The notes under the pieces were generated by a model that was given only the letters and a program-made list of their open reading frames with translations, was not told where the DNA came from and made no database searches. Shown piece by piece: positions 26,228-34,492 of a DNA stretch of 52,688 nucleotides (position 1 is the stretch's first letter; each line of letters begins with the position of its first letter). Source of the stretch: Thiorhodococcus sp. (GTDB lineage: Bacteria; Pseudomonadota; Gammaproteobacteria; Chromatiales; Chromatiaceae); assembly GCA_029257385.1 (NCBI GenBank), contig JARIBS010000038.1, forward strand, positions 1-52,688, written 5' to 3'. Position numbers and translations under genes: made by a program.

Positions 26228-26241
26228 ACCTGCTGCTTGAC
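26224..26241 (+). pseudogene. Start of a PIN-domain (VapC-type) toxin gene, truncated
   Basis: ATG 26224 overlaps the antitoxin stop. The first six codons read MNLLLD, the standard opening of PIN toxins, where Asp is the first metal-binding acidic residue. From 26242 the sequence changes to hairpin-rich DNA and the frame stops at 26284. No PIN continuation is found before the protease gene. Confidence 0.6.
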
Positions 26242-26395
26242 ATACTCCCCGCCCTAAAGGACGGGGATTCCTACGGCGCTCGCTGAGGCATCGAGCCTCA
26301 GCGAGTCACTTCGGCGAGTTCCTGCTGCTGGCGATCTGACTGCACCGCTCACTTCACAAGCTAACCGGGCGTGTCCCGCCCTTAAAATAGTAATG
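26242..26395. mobile_element. Short hairpin-rich insertion, likely IS200/IS605-type end remnant
   Basis: Directly after CTTGAC the DNA holds a hairpin CCCCG...CGGGG (26247-26265, around CCCTAAAGGA), a second perfect stem CGCTGAGGC/GCCTCAGCG (26281-26303) and a third GGGCG/CGCCC near 26369-26382. Such subterminal palindromes without terminal inverted repeats, and insertion 3' to a short TTGAC-like target, are hallmarks of IS200/IS605 elements and their non-autonomous derivatives. No tnpA or tnpB is present. It interrupts the PIN toxin gene. Exact ends are not certain. Confidence 0.5.
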
Positions 26396-26397
26396 AC

Positions 26398-26435
26398 AAA
26401 AAAGCCCGGACCGCATCACTGCGGTCCGGGCTTTT
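26398..26435. terminator. Bidirectional terminator beside the protease gene
   Basis: GCCCGGACCGC (26404-26414) pairs with GCGGTCCGGGC (26421-26431). A run of A before it (26398-26403) gives six U on the minus strand, and four T follow on the plus strand. It lies 20 bp after the end of the minus-strand protease gene, its most likely client. Confidence 0.9.
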
Positions 26436-26455
26436 ACGTCCCTGCTAGAGCGTCT

Positions 26456-28984
26456 TTAGTTCGATCCAGACGCGCAAGACAGGCTGCTGGGTTGCGTTGC
26501 ATTGAACACGGCCCTGACATCGAGCGCCTGTGTCATGTTCACCTGGCAGATGTCCTCCATCCCTGCGCAAGCGCCGTCCCAACCTCCGAACACCGAGCCG
26601 GGTTTCGCCTCGGCGGTTAAGGTGACTACCGTGTCCTTGGCGAATCGGGCGCTGCACGTACTGCCGCAATCGATAACGCCGGGGCTGGTGTCAGAGGAAA
26701 GATCCGCACGGGTCACACCCTCCATCCATTCGACGTGGTTGGCCAAGCGGGTGTAGACCGTGGGCAGCTTGGGTGAATCGCAGCCATTGCCACGACTGAC
26801 GATGCCAGCCTGGAGGTAACCGCCACGGCCATTCTCGACGATCAGCGGACTGCCGCTATCGTCCTGACAGCGTTCGTCATCCTCATTCTCATTGACCCAT
26901 CGCGAGCACAGCATATTCCCCGTGATCGGATTGCTGTCATCGTCGCCGTAGGCGTCGCGGCAGACATCGGGATCGACAATGGAAGCGTCGACCTTCGAGA
27001 GCGCTACAGCCGACTGGCCACATACCTCGGCCGGCGTCCAACCGGTCACCCCAGCCAGTGTTCCAGGACAGGCAAGCGCCGCCTCACGCTCCCAGGTAAC
27101 CGGGCGCAAGGGGTCGACATAGACCGGGCTTTTGAGTTCGATCAGCGCGATGTCGTGATCGCGCGTGAGCGGGTTGAACTCGGGATGCTTGACGATGCGC
27201 TTGACCTTCGAGGTCTGGCCGCCGTGCTCGAATCGGGTCGAGCCGGTGCGTACCTGGATATTCGATGGCGCGACAGTGCCGAAACGCTCGTCCATGTCAT
27301 CGACGATGCAGTGCGCTGCGGTGAGAATCCAGTTGGGATGGATTACCGTGCCGCCGCACTCCCACTTACCGTTGATCTGCCAGGTTGTGACCTTGAGCGC
27401 GGCCTGCCAGGGCCACTCGCTCTGCTCGACCGGGGCGCCGCCGAGGAGCATCGGCTGTACAGCGCCGGCGTTCTGTCCCGACACCGAGGCGGTGGCGCCC
27501 GTGCCATCGTCGAGTAAGGATCTGACGCGTCCCTCGCCAGTGCCGAATTTCTGCACGACCAAAGGCAGTTGCATGGGGTCGGGGTTTAGCCATTGCGCGA
27601 CACGGTCGTAGTAGTTGGCAAAGGCGCCGTCGACCGTGATGTTGCTTTGCGCATCGCAGACGTCATCGAGGTTGTAGCCGCAGATCCCGAAGAGCTGCCC
27701 GACGACTTGGCCGTCCCAGTGAATCAAGGGCGCGCCGCTGCTACCGCCCTCGGTCGCGCCCATGACGTTGCGGGTGAAAATATAGGCACCCCGCGGCAGG
27801 GTCTTGGTGCCGCAGTACTCGGCGGGATTGGTTGACCGATCAACGCCATGGGCCGAGAACGCTTGTGGCGCGCCTTGCGGATGGCTCAGGCGAAACAGCA
27901 GCGTGCCGTCCGCCTCGGCCACCGGGGTGTCCTTCCAGCCTAGATACCAGGCATCCGCCGGTGGGGCCTCATCGAGCACCAGCAGGCTGTGATCGTTGAC
28001 TGCGGAGTGGCTGAGCAGGGTTGCCCCCAGCGTGGAGGCCGAGCCGGGGAGGATGCTCGGACAGCCGCCATTGCATGACGGGGTGCGGAAGTCAAACCAG
28101 GTCTCCAGCGTTCTTGCGGTCTGGGGGGTGCTGATGCAGTGGTCGGCGGTTAGGAAATACGGGATGTTGGTGTCTGGGTCGGTGTCCGCCAGCAAACCGC
28201 CGGAGCAGATATAACTCCAGCCATCTTCGATGAAGTTCATGTGCGCGATGGCCTTTCTGGCCTGATCGAGCGCTGGCCATTCGTCCGTAGTGTGGCAGGA
28301 GGCATCCTCAATACAGGGGGCGTTATCGGGGCAGAAGGGGTTGGCGGTGTCATCAAACAGCAGCACCGCGCCGATGCTGAAGCTGGCGTCGTCTGAGGCA
28401 CCGTCGGGCATCTCGACATGGACGTAGACTTGATCTGCGGCGATCGTGTGTGTCCAGAAGCTGGAAATCGTGTCCGAATATGGACCTTTGATATCCCCGG
28501 CATCGTTGTAGAGATAGATGCTCGCCCCAGCCGGGAGCGCGACATTGTCAAAGCGCAGACGCGCGCCGGCAGAGCCTACGGCATCCAGGCGCATGACCCA
28601 GGTCAGACGCCCGTCGGTGCGCCGGACCGTCCCGCCCGCGAAGCTATAAGTCTGATCGCCCATTGCGGAGACATCGAGCGGGCGCAGATCGACCGCGACC
28701 GCGAGCGGTTTGACCACGCCGACCTTAAATGGCTTGCCCGAGGGCGCCTGCTGGTTGTCAGTGGCGATCTTCTCGCGATCGGTATCCGTCAGTTCTACCG
28801 TGGCGACGGATGAGGCCGGGCGCTGTCCGACCATGGCGTGCAGACGTTGAAGCGAGGTTTGCTGCACCTGCGCGGCAGAGCGCGCGGCTCCCTGCTCCGG
28901 AAAGACCTCCACGGCCGCAGCCGTGGAGGAGGCGATTAGCAAGATCAAGGGTAGTAATCTTGCGCTCAGACGATCTCTTTCCAC
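26456..28984 (-). CDS. Exported tandem trypsin-like serine protease
   Basis: An 842-residue exported protein with a signal peptide ending near STAAA (about residue 24). A first chymotrypsin-fold protease resembles lysyl-endopeptidase-type enzymes: His282 in FLTADHC, Asp331 in AVNDHSLLVL, Ser416 in TEGGSSGAPL. A second, S1 trypsin domain starts at GGAPVEQSEWPWQAAL with His558 (LTAAHC), Asp611 (RDHDIALIEL) and Ser710 in CQDDSGSPL, where trypsins have GDSGGP. About 60 residues of InlB-B-repeat-like sequence (GSTCSARFAKDT, FGGWDGACAG) end it. GTG 28984 has AAAGGAG eight bases upstream and is preferred to ATG 29017. Probably secreted; the target is unknown. Confidence 0.87.
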   Translation of the reverse strand: MERDRLSARLLPLILLIASSTAAAVEVFPEQGAARSAAQVQQTSLQRLHAMVGQRPASSVATVELTDTDREKIATDNQQAPSGKPFKVGVVKPLAVAVDLRPLDVSAMGDQTYSFAGGTVRRTDGRLTWVMRLDAVGSAGARLRFDNVALPAGASIYLYNDAGDIKGPYSDTISSFWTHTIAADQVYVHVEMPDGASDDASFSIGAVLLFDDTANPFCPDNAPCIEDASCHTTDEWPALDQARKAIAHMNFIEDGWSYICSGGLLADTDPDTNIPYFLTADHCISTPQTARTLETWFDFRTPSCNGGCPSILPGSASTLGATLLSHSAVNDHSLLVLDEAPPADAWYLGWKDTPVAEADGTLLFRLSHPQGAPQAFSAHGVDRSTNPAEYCGTKTLPRGAYIFTRNVMGATEGGSSGAPLIHWDGQVVGQLFGICGYNLDDVCDAQSNITVDGAFANYYDRVAQWLNPDPMQLPLVVQKFGTGEGRVRSLLDDGTGATASVSGQNAGAVQPMLLGGAPVEQSEWPWQAALKVTTWQINGKWECGGTVIHPNWILTAAHCIVDDMDERFGTVAPSNIQVRTGSTRFEHGGQTSKVKRIVKHPEFNPLTRDHDIALIELKSPVYVDPLRPVTWEREAALACPGTLAGVTGWTPAEVCGQSAVALSKVDASIVDPDVCRDAYGDDDSNPITGNMLCSRWVNENEDDERCQDDSGSPLIVENGRGGYLQAGIVSRGNGCDSPKLPTVYTRLANHVEWMEGVTRADLSSDTSPGVIDCGSTCSARFAKDTVVTLTAEAKPGSVFGGWDGACAGMEDICQVNMTQALDVRAVFNATQPSSLSCASGSN

Positions 28985-29223
28985 CGTGATGACTCCTTTG
29001 TGAAAACACCCACTCATTTCGAGTGCCTAGCGAATAATTGACGCATTCTAGAATCGATTCCTGGTTGCGTGCACGAACAGAGGCGACAGTGAATGTTGCA
29101 ATTCGCGCGCGTATTCTATGGTAAACATGACCGGATTTGGATTCGCTTCTGTCTAAAGTGTGACCCAGGGCGATATTTTAAGTGCGTGCGGTCGGAAAAC
29201 TCCCATCAATGCTCCAAGCGTGA

Positions 29224-30366
29224 ATGGTTCTCAAAACATCGGTGTCAATCAATCCATCACAGCGCATCCGCCATCTCAGCGTGTTTGCCTCCTTTTCCGG
29301 TGCCGGTGGCGTGGAGCGCATGCTGATCAATCTGGTGCGTGGAATGGTCGATCAGGGCGTGTCGGTGGATCTGGTCATGGTGCGCACAGACAGTCCACAC
29401 CTTGCTGAGCTACCTGCTCAGGTTCGCCTGGTGCGTCTGCGCGCGACCCATACGCTGTTGGCGGTACCAGAGCTGGCGCGCTATCTGCGTGCGCGACGCC
29501 CTGCGGTCTTGCTCGTTGCCAAGGATCGCGCCGGTCGCGCCGCGGTGCTCGCCCGGATGCTTGCCGGAATCGACACGCGTATTCTGGTGCGGCTGGGGAC
29601 CACGCTGTCGAGCGCGATGGCGGAGCGCTCCAGCCTCTCGCGCTGGCTGCGCTACAAGCCGATTCGGCTGTTGTATCCGCATATTGACCGGATCATCGCG
29701 GTCTCGGAAGGCGTGGCCGAGGATACCGCGCGGATTGCGCGGATTGCGCGTGCGCGGATCACGGTGATCCGCAATCCGGTCATCACCCCGCAACTTTATG
29801 CCGGAGCGGCTGCGCCCTGTCCGCACCCCTGGCTCGCGGCCGGTGAGCCGCCGGTCATTCTGGCGGCGGGGCGTTTGCAGCGTCAGAAGGATTTCCCGAC
29901 CCTGATCCGCGCCTTTGCTCAAGTGCGGGCGCTCAAAGACTGCCGTTTGATGATTCTCGGAGAGGGCGCTGCACGGCCCAGACTGGAGGCGTTGGTGTCA
30001 GAGTGCGCTCTGAATAAGGTCGTCGCCATGCCTGGTTTTCAGGCCAACCCCTACGCCTTCCTGTCGCGCGCGGCCCTGTTCGTTCTGTCGTCGGCTTGGG
30101 AGGGTTCTCCGAACGTACTGACCGAAGCCATGGCGCTCGGTATCCCCGTGGTGGCTACCGACTGTCCGAGCGGACCCGCCGAGATCCTCGACGGCGGTCG
30201 CTACGGCCCACTTGTTGCGGTCGGTGATGCCGCCGGACTTGCGCAGGCGATGCTGGCGATGCTGGCCAAGCCGACCCCTGCCGCAATGGTTCAGGGCGCC
30301 GTCGCGCAATATACGCAATCGCGCAGTGTCGGGCGGTATCTGGACGTGCTCGGTCTGGGCGCTTAG
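29224..30366 (+). CDS. GT4-family glycosyltransferase
   Basis: A 380-residue GT-B enzyme with FASFSGAGGVERMLINLVRGM near the N-terminus, VILAAGRLQRQKDFPTLIRAF opening the donor half, and the EX7E motif EGSPNVLTEAMALG. It resembles N-acetylgalactosamine- or galactose-transferring GT4 enzymes, but specificity cannot be assigned. ATG 29224 has no strong ribosome-binding site. It stands alone between the divergent protease gene and a convergent small exported-protein gene, about 5.5 kb from the main glycosyltransferase island. Confidence 0.87.
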   Translation: MVLKTSVSINPSQRIRHLSVFASFSGAGGVERMLINLVRGMVDQGVSVDLVMVRTDSPHLAELPAQVRLVRLRATHTLLAVPELARYLRARRPAVLLVAKDRAGRAAVLARMLAGIDTRILVRLGTTLSSAMAERSSLSRWLRYKPIRLLYPHIDRIIAVSEGVAEDTARIARIARARITVIRNPVITPQLYAGAAAPCPHPWLAAGEPPVILAAGRLQRQKDFPTLIRAFAQVRALKDCRLMILGEGAARPRLEALVSECALNKVVAMPGFQANPYAFLSRAALFVLSSAWEGSPNVLTEAMALGIPVVATDCPSGPAEILDGGRYGPLVAVGDAAGLAQAMLAMLAKPTPAAMVQGAVAQYTQSRSVGRYLDVLGLGA

Positions 30367-30396
30367 GGGCTATCACCCAACTGCGCACGCTTGCCT

Positions 30397-30696
30397 TTAG
30401 CGAGGCGCAAAACACCGCAGTCCGGTCTCGGAGGCGAGCGTGGCGCAAGAAGACAGGTAAGAGACGGCATTGTTTTTGTGCAGGCGCACGACATGGTTGC
30501 CGCCGTTAGAGCAGACTACGGCAACCAGTGAGTCCCCCTCGGTGCTGGTGCCGATCGCTTGTGCTTTCGCGATGCCCGTGCAGCTTTCACCGTGCTTGGT
30601 GATGACGATTTCAAACAACTGATGCGCAAGCTGCGCGTGCGCGGATGGCATCGCGAGGCCCAGCATGAGAAAACAAATCAAATGGACTCTTTGCAT
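30397..30696 (-). CDS. Small exported protein of unknown function
   Basis: A 99-residue protein with a clear Sec signal peptide (MQRVHLICFLMLGLAMPSAHA-QLA). The mature part of about 78 residues has four cysteines, in the contexts ESCTG, VVCSN, SSCAT and LRCFA, compatible with two disulfide bonds in the periplasm. I recognise no family. ATG 30696 is preferred to an upstream TTG because it begins the signal peptide. It converges on the GT4 gene, 30 bp away. Confidence 0.65.
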   Translation of the reverse strand: MQRVHLICFLMLGLAMPSAHAQLAHQLFEIVITKHGESCTGIAKAQAIGTSTEGDSLVAVVCSNGGNHVVRLHKNNAVSYLSSCATLASETGLRCFAPR

Positions 30697-30857
30697 GATC
30701 AAAACGACGCTAATCTATGTGTAAGCAACAAACGGCTTTTGCAGTCTACGTGCTTTTCAGGAATTCTTTTCCGTCACGATGGTCAGTGTTAATTGCATAG
30801 AGCCGTGTCGATCGATTCCAGGAACGGAGTCGGTCTACCTCACACAACCGCAGCGAT

Positions 30858-31088
30858 TTAAAAAGACATATGAAAAGAAATCTCCGTCTGCAGTCCGAGC
30901 GCGGTCTTGGCCGTTGGCTCGACGATGTCGCCCGTGTCCTGATCGAAGAGGGGACTGAAGCGCGCCGAACGCTCGAAGCCGACTTCGACGGCTGGACAGC
31001 GCCCGACCCATATTGCGTCCGAGACGTCTCGGAACACTTCCATGCGCGGATTCGTGCATTGTTTACCGGCATGTCGGCCGCGTCCTTG
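30858..31088 (-). pseudogene. Possible C-terminal remnant of an outer-membrane beta-barrel protein
   Basis: A minus-strand frame open from 31088 ends in TAKTALGLQTEISFHMSF. Alternating hydrophobic residues and a terminal Phe are the recognition pattern of outer-membrane barrel proteins. Upstream strands (AIWVGRCPAVEVGFERS) also look barrel-like, but no start, signal peptide or ribosome-binding site is present and a stop interrupts at 31089. An overlapping plus-strand frame (30870-31139, 89 codons, MKRNLRLQ...) is the alternative; it has no ribosome-binding site either. The rest of 30697-31155 shows nothing I can support. Confidence 0.3.
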
Positions 31089-31155
31089 TCACCCGCGCTT
31101 GATGGCGGCTATCTAGCGCGGGCGCGCTGTTGGAGGTGAGGCGCGCGTTGCGTGC

Positions 31156-32262
31156 TCATGGCCAGTTGTTGATCATGAAGCCAAGCCCGATGCGGTTGAC
31201 CGAGTGATCGTAGTCCAGCATGCTTTCTCCATAGCCATTGTAGTACTGCAAATACAGACGCACGGTGTCGCCAAGCGGATAACTCCAGTCCAATTGCACG
31301 CTGGGCTGAGTCGGATTGCGCACCATGGCGCCAAAATGGTGTTTGCCGAGCGCATAGCCTGCGTGAAGCTCCCCATAGCCGAGGTAGTCGTAGATATCCG
31401 GGTTATCCGTAGGTCTGGTTTCGAGCGGCGACCAGACACGCAGCCCCAGGCTCAGATTTCCCCGTTCGGCCTCGAACTGTCCGATCAGCCGGTTCCAACT
31501 GCGTGAGAGTGGCTCGGAGCGACCATTGGACTGATGGTTGAGGATCGCCCGGGCGGAGCGCAGACGCCAGCCGAACGCTGACAGGTCGGGCTGCCAGTTG
31601 AAACCGAGTTCCGGCTCGTAGTTGGTCTCGCGAAAGGGCGAGGAATATTCGCGATTATAGGCTTGGAAGAAGGCCAGTTGAGTGTAGGCGAAATAGAGAT
31701 CCAGATCTTGTTCAAGGATTTTGGTCCAGATGGGAACCTCAAAGCTGATCTGGAACTTTACCTCGATATTGTCGAGTGCATTGCCGAGAAAGGGAACATC
31801 TAAGCGCTCTTCCTGCGGCACGTTGCGATTGGGATTGTCGTTGTAAGTGATCGGCAACAGATAATTGGGACGGTAGAGACGGATCCCGAGAAACTGGCGT
31901 GTGTCCTTTGAGTCGCGCACTGCCAGCTTGTCCTCTGGCGCGGGCGCCGTATCCGCGCGCATTGGCGCGCGCGCGGGCGAGCTTGAATCGGTAGTGATCG
32001 CGCGCGTGGGCGTCGGGGAGACCGCCAGGCTCGCTGGCTGAGTGTCGGGGGTCAGCGCATCGAAGCAGGCCAAGCGCTGGTCAGCATCGGGCACATCAGC
32101 ACATCGGGCAAGCTGCTCGGAGAGGTCGGGTGAAGCAGCAGCGCTTGCGCCCGCGACGGGTAACGCCAGCAGAGCGAGCGGCAGGAGCCAGATCCAGCGG
32201 CGTTCGATGCCGCATGTCGCTACGCGCCTTCTCGGCGCTTGGGCAATTCTCGTTGCGTGCAT
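31156..32262 (-). CDS. pldA: Outer-membrane phospholipase A (OMPLA)
   Basis: A 368-residue protein with a basic N-terminus and signal peptide (about residues 20-41). A Cys-pair module (LARCADVPDADQRLACFDAL) is followed by a 12-strand barrel. The catalytic core NHQSNGRSEPLSRSWNRL carries His243, Ser245 and Asn257, matching the His-Ser-Asn triad of OMPLA; the preceding SSPFRETNYEPELGFNWQPD is also family-typical. The enzyme hydrolyses phospholipids misplaced in the outer leaflet when it dimerises with calcium. ATG 32262 is chosen over an upstream non-ATG start. It is last in a minus-strand series after the Mce transport genes, which serve the same purpose of keeping outer-membrane lipid asymmetry. 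Confidence 0.93.
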   Translation of the reverse strand: MHATRIAQAPRRRVATCGIERRWIWLLPLALLALPVAGASAAASPDLSEQLARCADVPDADQRLACFDALTPDTQPASLAVSPTPTRAITTDSSSPARAPMRADTAPAPEDKLAVRDSKDTRQFLGIRLYRPNYLLPITYNDNPNRNVPQEERLDVPFLGNALDNIEVKFQISFEVPIWTKILEQDLDLYFAYTQLAFFQAYNREYSSPFRETNYEPELGFNWQPDLSAFGWRLRSARAILNHQSNGRSEPLSRSWNRLIGQFEAERGNLSLGLRVWSPLETRPTDNPDIYDYLGYGELHAGYALGKHHFGAMVRNPTQPSVQLDWSYPLGDTVRLYLQYYNGYGESMLDYDHSVNRIGLGFMINNWP

Positions 32263-32379
32263 GGCAAGTCGCTTTTTTATTTGTAGACCAAAATTTGCGC
32301 TGACTTTGAGCAAAATTTCGACCGGTTGCAACCTTTGGCGTGTGGCGCCTACTGGTTCCCAGTGGCGCTACGGACCGAC

Positions 32380-32709
32380 TCAAACTTTGCGCAGATAGCA
32401 GGCTTTGAGCATGTAGTTTCCGCCATCCGTCTTGCAATCGACTTCGTGATCACCGCCGACGAGGCGGATGTTTTTGATCTTGGTGCCCATCTTGAGCGTC
32501 GTGGAGGTGCCCTTGACCTTTAGATCCTTGATCAACACGACCGCATCACCGTCGACGAGCACATTGCCATTGGCATCCTTGACGACGCTATCGTCGTCGT
32601 CGACATCATCCGGCGACCATTCGTGCGCGCACTCGGGGCAGATGAAGAGGGTTCCATCAGAATAGGTGAATTCGCTGGAGCAACGCGGGCAGGGCGGTGA
32701 CATTGGCAT
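32380..32709 (-). CDS. yjdM: YjdM/PhnA-type zinc-ribbon protein
   Basis: A 109-residue cytoplasmic protein with an N-terminal zinc ribbon (CPRCSSEFTY, CPECAHEW) and the highly conserved C-terminal domain (VVKDANGNVLVDGDAVVLIK, DLKVKGTSTTLKMGTKIKN, HEVDC). It matches Escherichia coli YjdM, formerly called PhnA, across its length. Despite the old name its biochemical role is not established. ATG 32709 or 32703 begins the protein; the frame extends upstream to 32805 without conservation. It lies between the lipoprotein gene and pldA on the same strand. Confidence 0.9.
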   Translation of the reverse strand: MPMSPPCPRCSSEFTYSDGTLFICPECAHEWSPDDVDDDDSVVKDANGNVLVDGDAVVLIKDLKVKGTSTTLKMGTKIKNIRLVGGDHEVDCKTDGGNYMLKACYLRKV

Positions 32710-32808
32710 AGAGGTTTCCGAAACACATAGAGCAGCACCGGCGCACGGTAGAGCGTCGCTGCTGATTTGGCAACTGTGGTCGCTGTTTAGATCGACTTTG
32801 GCCATGAT

Positions 32809-33423
32809 TTAAGTTGGCGAAAGGGCAGTGACCAGCTCGTTTAGAATCTCGCCAAGCGCCGAACCGTAGCCGCGCACCAGTGCTTGCGGAGAGGCATCAG
32901 AGAGCGCGGCGCGGCGCCCGATCGTCTGTTCCAGGATAACCTTTGGGGTCACGCCGGTCAGATCGAGCAGTCTGAATTGTATCTTGACCACCGCAGTCGG
33001 CGTGCGTCCGGGTCGCATGTCGCCGTATAGCTCGGTCACGACTGCCTCCAGGACATGGCGCGCGCCCTTGAAGTCGCCGGGCTGCGTCACCGAGGCGAAG
33101 ACGCCCGCCTGATCAAGCCAGGAGGCGATACGCGAACCCAGCAGTTCGCCAGGCTCGGAGATCAGGGTATTGTCGAAATCGGCGCTGTAGCGCACCTCGT
33201 CGAGTCGCACGACCAGGGAGCGGCTGGCGAAGGCCGGGGCGACCCGCACCCGTCCCATCGTTAGGGTTTCGGGACGCCGAGAGACGCTCACCGCTGGCGG
33301 TGGGATCTCGATCACATAGGTCGTCGCCCGCGTGACGGGCTTGCCGATGGCGCAGGCGGCCAATGTCAGAATGAGACAGAGCGCGACGCTCAAGCGTAGC
33401 AAGATCATTTTGGGTTGGTCCAT
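32809..33423 (-). CDS. PqiC/LetC-type ABC-transport auxiliary lipoprotein
   Basis: A 204-residue lipoprotein with lipobox LTLAACA after a hydrophobic signal, then TTYVIEIPPPAVSV and a beta-rich domain ending in GYGSALGEILNELVTAL, as in the auxiliary lipoproteins of Mce systems. Family members form a ring docked under the outer membrane and help pass lipids between MlaD-type rings and that membrane. Its start overlaps the end of the mlaD-type gene by 19 nt, so translation is probably coupled. It is the second member of the family in the window (the other is at 141-818). Confidence 0.88.
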   Translation of the reverse strand: MDQPKMILLRLSVALCLILTLAACAIGKPVTRATTYVIEIPPPAVSVSRRPETLTMGRVRVAPAFASRSLVVRLDEVRYSADFDNTLISEPGELLGSRIASWLDQAGVFASVTQPGDFKGARHVLEAVVTELYGDMRPGRTPTAVVKIQFRLLDLTGVTPKVILEQTIGRRAALSDASPQALVRGYGSALGEILNELVTALSPT

Positions 33424-34463
33424 GGGAGATCCTGCTGCTTGGGCGGTCCACCGATGAAAAAGCCGGCTGGATAGCGCTTGGCGGTTTCGGAGAGGGTGCG
33501 CAGATTATCGGCGGTGACGCGCAGATCTTCGATCATCACCTGGATATCGTATTGATTGTCGCCGACCAGGGTGTCGATGCGCTGGAGCGTGCGATCCAGG
33601 TTGGTCAGCATGCGCGCGAGCGCATCACGCTCGGCCAGCGCCCGCAGGCGACTGGTCAGCGCCTGTGTGTCATCGAGCGCGCTGGCCAGTCCGGGATCCG
33701 TGAAAAAGGCATCGACGCTGTCTGAGGCTCGGGCGACTTTATCCACGGCCGCGTCGATGGGTGCGGCGGCCAGCGTTTGGTCGAGCCGCTGGACCATGGC
33801 GCGCGACTCGGCCATCAGGGCCGTCAGTTCGTGTGCGAGATCCTTGATCGGCAGCTCATCGAGCGACCGGTCCAGTGTGATCACGAGTCGGTTGAGGTTG
33901 CTGCCCAGCTCGCTAATGTCGGCCTCGTTGAGGCTGGCTAAAAACTCCTGAGCCTTGCCGATCAGCTCGCCGGCCAGACTTTGCGCAGAGGGCACATAGG
34001 GGTCGCGCGGTGTCCAGTCAAAGGGCAGCGGCGGGTATCGACTGGGGTCGAAGTAGTCCAGCACCAAATAGAGCTGCCCGGTGATGCCGGCGAGCTGAGT
34101 TTGGGCGCGCAGGCCGCGTCCGACATAGTCCTGGATCTCGGTCTGCCATTGCTCGATGAGCGCGTCGGGACCGGAGAGCTTGGCGCGCACGATGATGTAG
34201 GCCCGCTGCTCCTCGAGCGGAACACCCTGCTCGTAGGTGACCGCAGAGAGCAGGACTTTGCTCACCTGACCGACGGGGACGCCCCGGAAGTTCACTGGCG
34301 CGCCCAACTCCAGTCCGGCGACGGACTGTTCGAAATAGGTCTCGATGACCAATGTCGGGCGCAGCATCGCGCGTCCGCCGAGGATGAAAATCACTGCGAG
34401 CAGAATCGTCAGGGAGGCGATGACAAACAGCCCGAGCCGGAAATAGCCTTGCTTCTCGTCCAT
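33405..34463 (-). CDS. MlaD-type Mce-domain protein
   Basis: A 352-residue periplasmic protein anchored by one N-terminal helix (GLFVIASLTILLAVIFILGG). The Mce domain follows (about residues 35-120; QSVAGLELGAPVNFRGVPVG, DYVGRGLRAQTQLAGITGQLYL). The C-terminal half is long and helical (coiled-coil heptads to about residue 330), then a Pro-rich tail. Mce hexamers form a tunnel for phospholipids between inner membrane and outer-membrane partners. The helical extension is much longer than in the Escherichia coli MlaD and fits tunnel-forming relatives. It is third in the operon. Confidence 0.92.
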   Translation of the reverse strand: MDEKQGYFRLGLFVIASLTILLAVIFILGGRAMLRPTLVIETYFEQSVAGLELGAPVNFRGVPVGQVSKVLLSAVTYEQGVPLEEQRAYIIVRAKLSGPDALIEQWQTEIQDYVGRGLRAQTQLAGITGQLYLVLDYFDPSRYPPLPFDWTPRDPYVPSAQSLAGELIGKAQEFLASLNEADISELGSNLNRLVITLDRSLDELPIKDLAHELTALMAESRAMVQRLDQTLAAAPIDAAVDKVARASDSVDAFFTDPGLASALDDTQALTSRLRALAERDALARMLTNLDRTLQRIDTLVGDNQYDIQVMIEDLRVTADNLRTLSETAKRYPAGFFIGGPPKQQDLPWTNPK

Positions 34464-34492
34464 GTGTTGTTGTGCGTGCTCTCTGCTTGCTG

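Noticed and set aside
26242..26395. CRISPR-like array from repeated stem-loops
   Set aside because: The three hairpins differ in sequence and there are no repeated units with spacers.
29041..29223. sigma70 promoter before the GT4 gene at 29224
   Set aside because: TTGCAA (29096) and the nearest TATTCT or TATGGT boxes have spacers of 10 or 15 bp, outside the useful range.
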